From Cytidiella melzeri (taxonomy: Eukaryota; Basidiomycota; Agaricomycetes; Polyporales; Irpicaceae), in contig JABYQR010000001.1 in the NCBI GenBank assembly GCA_022592445.1, forward strand, positions 1 to 64,000: a DNA stretch of 64,000 nucleotides, written 5' to 3'. The position numbers and the translations under genes are program-made. This document shows positions 56,964 to 64,000 of this stretch, piece by piece (position 1 is the first letter of the stretch; the number at the start of each line of letters is the position of its first letter). Under the pieces are notes generated by a model. It was given only the letters and a program-made list of their open reading frames with translations. It did not search any database and had not been told where the DNA came from.

Positions 56964-58378
56964 TTGTATTGGACGAGCGTGTATATTATTCCCATGACAT
57001 CACTCCCGATGGCTGCGCTGCCTTTCCCGCCCGTTTGCCGCTGTTGGGAGGTAATTTCGAGGATTCAGATGACTGGAATAGATTCCAGACCGCTCTCCAC
57101 ACTGTGCCCTGATGCAAACTTACGGCAGTGGCGCGACTAGCGAACGCGCACTCGCGATATGGCTTCGCACATTACGGACGTGCAGCCGGACCAGTTGCAG
57201 GCACTTTCTCTTGTCAACGCGTCGAATTTGCCACCATGCGCCTAATGCAAACTTCCACCCAGCTTTACCCGTTTCCTAGCAATGTTGAGGCGTTTGACTG
57301 ACCCAGCGTAATTTGTTTGTCAACGTGCAGCTTTCGAATGACGCATTCGATAGCCGGAGTGCCCATAACGCCTGCAGACACCAGTCCGGACCTCGTGCAA
57401 CGGCCGCGACACTCGTCTTGATGCCTGATGCTTGCGATGCCTGATGCATATGTTTTGTCTGCTAACCTTGCTGTTCAACTTGAAAACTGCACACGAGAAA
57501 CGGTGCACAGCGCAGGGCCGCGTGCCGGCGTCGATTTCCTACCCGTTACCCTCAGTGAGGAGACATGTGCAGCATGATCTGGCAGGTATGCCATCTCTTT
57601 TGCTGTGTCAAGTTGAAGAGGCAATCTGATTTGTTTAGTGTATTGGCAGATGTAGACGAACCCGACGCATGACGAACCGCTTGTCGCAATCCCGTAGTTG
57701 CCACAGTCTAAGTAAGATCTTTTCTGATCTACATTGCATCTTCGCGCATGTTCAGAGATCAGTTTTCTGCAAATCTCGGCCTGGATGAGGGTCTGTATAC
57801 ATTGTTCTGATGAGCACACACAGAAAGGGTGGCTTGTCGGTGCATTGCAGGCTTGTCCACGTCGTCCAGGATGCTCAGCTGATTGTCTTTCTTGCCATGA
57901 AATGCAACTCGATGTTCCCAAGCACTGTTCGTCCTTGCTAGTCCTGATGGCATAGACAATGGTTCCCTGTCAGCGATCGCCTTTCGGGCAGCGCACGCAG
58001 TCGATGGTGGCTGTCGGCCGTCGCTACTATCGCTATCAGCACCCGCATGGTGTGCATACAAGGTTTCAGGGACAGCAAAGGCACAGGCGCCTGCATCGGC
58101 AAAAGTTCCGTCAGGTCCCGCGCGGTGTGCCTGCGCGGGTAGACCAAGCTGCCATATACGGGACATTACGATCAATTATACGCGGACGAGACGGGTCCTT
58201 CGGCGACACGTGCGGTTGGGGCCGATTGCAAGGGTACCTGTGGCAGATCATTAGCATTTTTGAGACATTCCCCTTAGTGCAGCCCTGGCCTTGCCGTAAT
58301 AACACTTAAAACTCACCGCTCCTCCTCCTGCGCGATCTTTCCTCTCCACTCAACCGCGCTCTCCCTCTCTTTGTCATC
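56964..58378. other. Intergenic region (1.4 kb)
   Basis: No supported gene. Several open frames on both strands lack recognisable motifs or conserved intron patterns. The last 70 bp are pyrimidine-rich (CTCCTCCTCCTG ... CTCTCCCTCTC), typical of the region just before a highly expressed fungal start codon. Confidence 0.5.
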
Positions 58379-58895
58379 ATGAAGTGCTCACAACTCGTTC
58401 TCTTCGCTCTCTCCCTCGCTGCCCTCGCTGTTGCCGCACCTGCGCCAGCTGTGAGTCCTGCAGATAACAGCTACCGACGCACGTATCTTACCTCAACTGT
58501 TGTCTAGGATGTTTCCGATGCTGGCTTGAAGCGTGGCACCTATGTAAGTCACCTCTATGTTGGCAGTCTGAACGCAGCTCATCTCTTGCCATCGATCAGA
58601 GTGGTGGTAGTACTGGATGGAGGCGTGGCGATTCAGTACGTGTGAACTCCGTGCAATTTGTTTTCGTCCCACGTAGCTAATTTGCTTTCAATTAGCAAAA
58701 CAGTGGCGGTTGGAAGCGAGGCTCCATCGTAAGTTGACCCGAATGGCATAGGTCGTCGAAAGCAGCTCATCATTCATGTCAATCAGGGTGGTGGAACAGG
58801 TGGCGATTGGAGACGTGACGCAGCCGTGGTACGCACGCCAACTCCTTGTTCTCTCATTGTTGACTGACAATCTCTCCCAGGCTGAGTCATCATAA
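58379..58895 (+). CDS. Micro-exon secreted peptide precursor with repeated K/R-R sites and Trp-ending peptides
   Basis: Six exons, 58379-58450, 58508-58543, 58600-58635, 58696-58728, 58787-58828 and 58881-58895, encode 77 residues. Every intron (52-60 nt, GTRAGT/GTACGY donors, CAG/TAG acceptors) is in phase 0. Exon 1 is a signal peptide (MKCSQLVLFALSLAALAVAA, then PAPA). Exons 2 to 5 each carry one dibasic site: GLKRG, GWRRG, GWKRG and DWRRD. Cutting after the dibasic pairs and trimming them would give GTYSGGSTGW, GDSQNSGGW and GSIGGGTGGDW: three similar Gly/Ser-rich peptides starting with Gly and ending with Trp. A tail AESS closes the frame. The layout is that of alpha-factor-like or dikaritin-like precursors, but no such family is recognised and no UstYa-like oxidase is in the window. 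Signal, splice sites and repeats support each other. Confidence 0.78.
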
Positions 58896-60130
58896 TGGCC
58901 GTCTCGGCGAGTCCTTTCGACTGGTGGTCGAGAGGTGTGTACATCGCTTATCTTGAATCTTTCACTCGATGCTGACGAGCTTCACTTCAGGGTTGCCTGT
59001 CTGGTTGTGGGCAGTGGCTAGGGAGTTCTTGAGCCGCTGTGGGTGCTCAGTCGTTCACTGAGCCATGTGGTGCTGACCTCGCCCTGTTGTGTTGTGTCCA
59101 GTCTGTTATCAGATGATCGTTGGGAGGTTGGTGCAAAACTGGGGACTCGCTCAGCCACGGCCTCGTTGTCGCTCTTTTTGTTTATGTTGGTTCTTTATTC
59201 GCAGCATCCATGTTAAAACCTACACAATGTACTCTGACCAATCGCGACGACTAGTTTGAAGTCCAAGTCGAGGGCTTTGGTCCGAATAATTCTAATTTTT
59301 AGAAATTGCATGGTCGATAACAGACACGTGTGAGTCTTGGTGTCTGTCAGCTGTGGAGACACGAGCGAGGAGGCAATTGGTATGCCCAACAGTGGGGAAA
59401 CTGAACTCCTCTCTTTCGTTTTACGCGGATTGTTTATCCGTTGCATGGCTGCATGAGATCGACTTTTTCTCGACAACAGTAACAAGTACCACAAACCATT
59501 CAGACTTACAGCTAGAAGAAACGATGGACGCGCCCGGTTTCGGGTCCATATCAGCGCTCCATCCAGTTTAGGAAGGTTTGTGACGGTTACAGTGTCACCG
59601 GTGTGACTCGGGCATCGCGACTCGTATCTTAGTACATGTCCCGCTGAACATCTTCGTTCTCAGCTTCGTATTACCTGGATTCACTCACAGTATCTTGGTC
59701 ATTTGTAAGAGGTATAGATGTTGGTAGTACAAAGTGCTGAACGAGCTGCGCGAAAACAACGCGCAATAGGTGACGGTATGTCACACACTTTCCTACTTTG
59801 GTTGATATGTCGTCAGCTGTAACGAATTCCATCACACGTAGTCGGACCGTGACGGAGTACGTCAGAGATTGATCGGAGTTACCCTGCATCACAGTGCCGT
59901 GCTGCCTTTGGCTGCGAGAGGGCAATCGGCGACTTTAAATTGCCACCCAGCTTGTAGTCCGCCTCCTTGTAATCCATACGCGCCCGTTATGGAAGTGGCT
60001 GTATAGGTTAGAAGCCGATAGTTGATGCCGATAAGCTAGACTTTAGGGCAGGGAGTTTGGTGTGCTAACGCGTCCTGGTAATTATCGCGACTCATCCACT
60101 CCTCCCTCGCTACCCTCTAGAAGTTGCGAA
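58896..60130. other. Intergenic region (1.2 kb)
   Basis: This is the 3' part of the peptide gene and the MCM3 promoter. It contains at 59978-60005 the words ACGCGCCCG and TTATGGAAGTGGCTGTAT, shared with 31687-31719. No coding sequence supported. Confidence 0.5.
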
Positions 60131-63030
<2,900 letters not shown>

Positions 63031-63167
63031 TTATCTGTACTTTCATTTTGTTTTCCAGCCGGTGTTTTCGCCTCCTCGTTGCTATTCTGCTGTGTCGTAT
63101 CTTTTATCTCTAGGCCCAATGTGATACCAACAATTGATTATCATACTACCTCTGTTACAGTGCACGA
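63031..63167. other. Convergent 3' intergenic region
   Basis: Only about 140 bp separate the stop codons of MCM3 and the RINT1/TIP20 gene, so their 3' ends probably overlap. Confidence 0.5.
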
Positions 63168-64000
63168 TTACCTGTTGCAATCTGCCCTTGTTCTGATGAC
63201 CCGGGACACATCTTCTCTACTCAGCTCAGCTAAACCTACGACATCCACCATAACCGCTTCCCAATCACCATCACTGCCGGTACCGAGTGTCGCATCCACA
63301 ATCTTCATCCAGGCCTCGCCTTGGGCGCCAATGATTCTCCCTGCTTGCAATAGCGACCGCCAAGGTGCTTCAGCTCTAACAGATGCTTTGGCCAGGGCGT
63401 GACGGCACGTTTCCACCCACAGCTCGCATTCAGCGAGTATGGTCCTACCCTCGTGTGGTGTAACCCTTGCCCGCCCCCGGTACATGATTGCTCTTTGTGA
63501 AACGTGAAGTGCCAAGTGCGAGGCGATGCGCCGGTAGAGCGTTGTCGCGGTCATCTGTGGCACGGTCGCCTGGAGATAGGTGAGATGCGTGGACAACAGC
63601 GAAATCGGGCCTAGCAGTGAGGTGGGCAGGGCTATGTCATCTGTTTCAGATGGATTGGCGGATGTGGTTTGGCTGAAGATCAAATTAATCAGAAAACGCA
63701 GACATGATATGTCGCAAAGGACATACGACAATCCGCCACTCGAAAAGTGTGCTTTGAGTCCGGCTTCGACTTCGCCGGTGACGGTGTGGACGATGAGATC
63801 TTCCGCACGAATCACCAATTTGTTGTATTGGACGACTAACTCTTCAAAGATAGTTCCTTCAGGAACATCCTCATCGCTACCTTTAGGATCTGGTAATGAC
63901 GGTGCTGCGACCGCGCGTGACCTAAGATTGGCCTTGCGGTTTATCTCCGCCCAGAGCTCTAGGAAGAACTGAACGAAGCTAATATGAGATCGCAAGACAG
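63168..64000 (-). CDS. RINT1/TIP20-like subunit of the Dsl1 ER tethering complex (partial)
   Basis: This is the C-terminal part of a RINT-1/TIP-1 domain. Tip20/RINT1 tethers COPI vesicles to the ER SNAREs within the Dsl1 complex. The visible exon reads FVQFFLELWAEINRKANLRS from an acceptor at about 63981, then LVVQYNKLVIRAEDLIVHTV. The family's conserved end is MYRGRARVTPHEGRTILAEC followed by WMKIVDATLGTGSDGDWEAV and VVGLAELSREDVSRVIRTR. The stop is TAA at 63168. The rest lies beyond the window. Confidence 0.82.
   Translation of the reverse strand, partial: VLRSHISFVQFFLELWAEINRKANLRSRAVAAPSLPDPKGSDEDVPEGTIFEELVVQYNKLVIRAEDLIVHTVTGEVEAGLKAHFSSGGLSYVLCDISCLRFLINLIFSQTTSANPSETDDIALPTSLLGPISLLSTHLTYLQATVPQMTATTLYRRIASHLALHVSQRAIMYRGRARVTPHEGRTILAECELWVETCRHALAKASVRAEAPWRSLLQAGRIIGAQGEAWMKIVDATLGTGSDGDWEAVMVDVVGLAELSREDVSRVIRTRADCNR

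Noticed and set aside
57475..58309. ORFs of about 110-150 codons between PRP17 and the peptide gene
   Set aside because: No motif, no signal peptide, no consistent splice pattern; both strands are equally open by chance.

Overview
This window is from a filamentous basidiomycete genome, very probably an Agaricomycete. Genes are packed with introns of about 50-65 nt carrying GT(A/G)AG donors and CTAAC-like branch points. There are chromodomain Ty3/gypsy retrotransposons, a basidiomycete-type multi-pass membrane protein family, and clear fungal orthologues (RIC1, TFIIIC tau138, UPS/PRELI, peroxisomal ABCD transporter, UGO1, PRP17, MCM3, RINT1/TIP20). I cannot name the species.

Left part (1-27.56 kb): a nest of retroelements with no host gene that I can see. 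Element A (1 to about 8 kb, +) is a Ty3/gypsy element cut by the window edge. Its gag-pol is broken by an in-frame UGA, a 1.83-kb TG...CA insertion with a 4-bp target duplication (2893-4721), and a frameshift. Element B (gag at 8429, pol to 22026, 3' LTR at 22264, +) is split by a solo LTR (9828-10585, duplication TCACC) and by the complete young element D (10735-18414, minus strand, LTRs almost identical, duplication GCGCG). Rejoined across these insertions, B's gag and pol overlap in the -1 relation at a canonical T TTT TTC slippery heptamer. To the right lie an inverted LTR pair, another LTR (23912-24621) and a 5'-truncated LINE fragment on the minus strand, itself split by a solo LTR (26148-26758, duplication GTTTT). 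The nest ends about 200 bp before RIC1.

Right part (27.7-64 kb): ordinary single-copy genes. In order: RIC1 (+), a multi-pass membrane protein (-), the TFIIIC B-block-binding subunit (-), a mitochondrial UPS/PRELI lipid-transfer protein (-), a peroxisomal ABC half-transporter (-), a secreted repeat protein with KR sites (-), UGO1 (-), a Myb plus C2H2 regulator (-), PRP17 (+), a tiny six-exon secreted peptide precursor (+), MCM3 (+) and RINT1/TIP20 (-, cut by the window end). Themes are vesicle tethering (RIC1, RINT1), mitochondrial membranes (UPS, UGO1), nuclear RNA/DNA machinery (TFC3, PRP17, MCM3) and secretion of repeat peptides.

The most unusual content is two secreted precursors with repeated dibasic (Kex2-type) sites. 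The gene at 47811-49171 encodes tandem 39-residue KR-delimited modules plus exon-encoded amphipathic modules. The gene at 58379-58895 is built of micro-exons of 11-14 codons, each with one KR/RR site, predicting short glycine-rich peptides that end in Trp. The second has no long open frame and would be missed by ORF calling.
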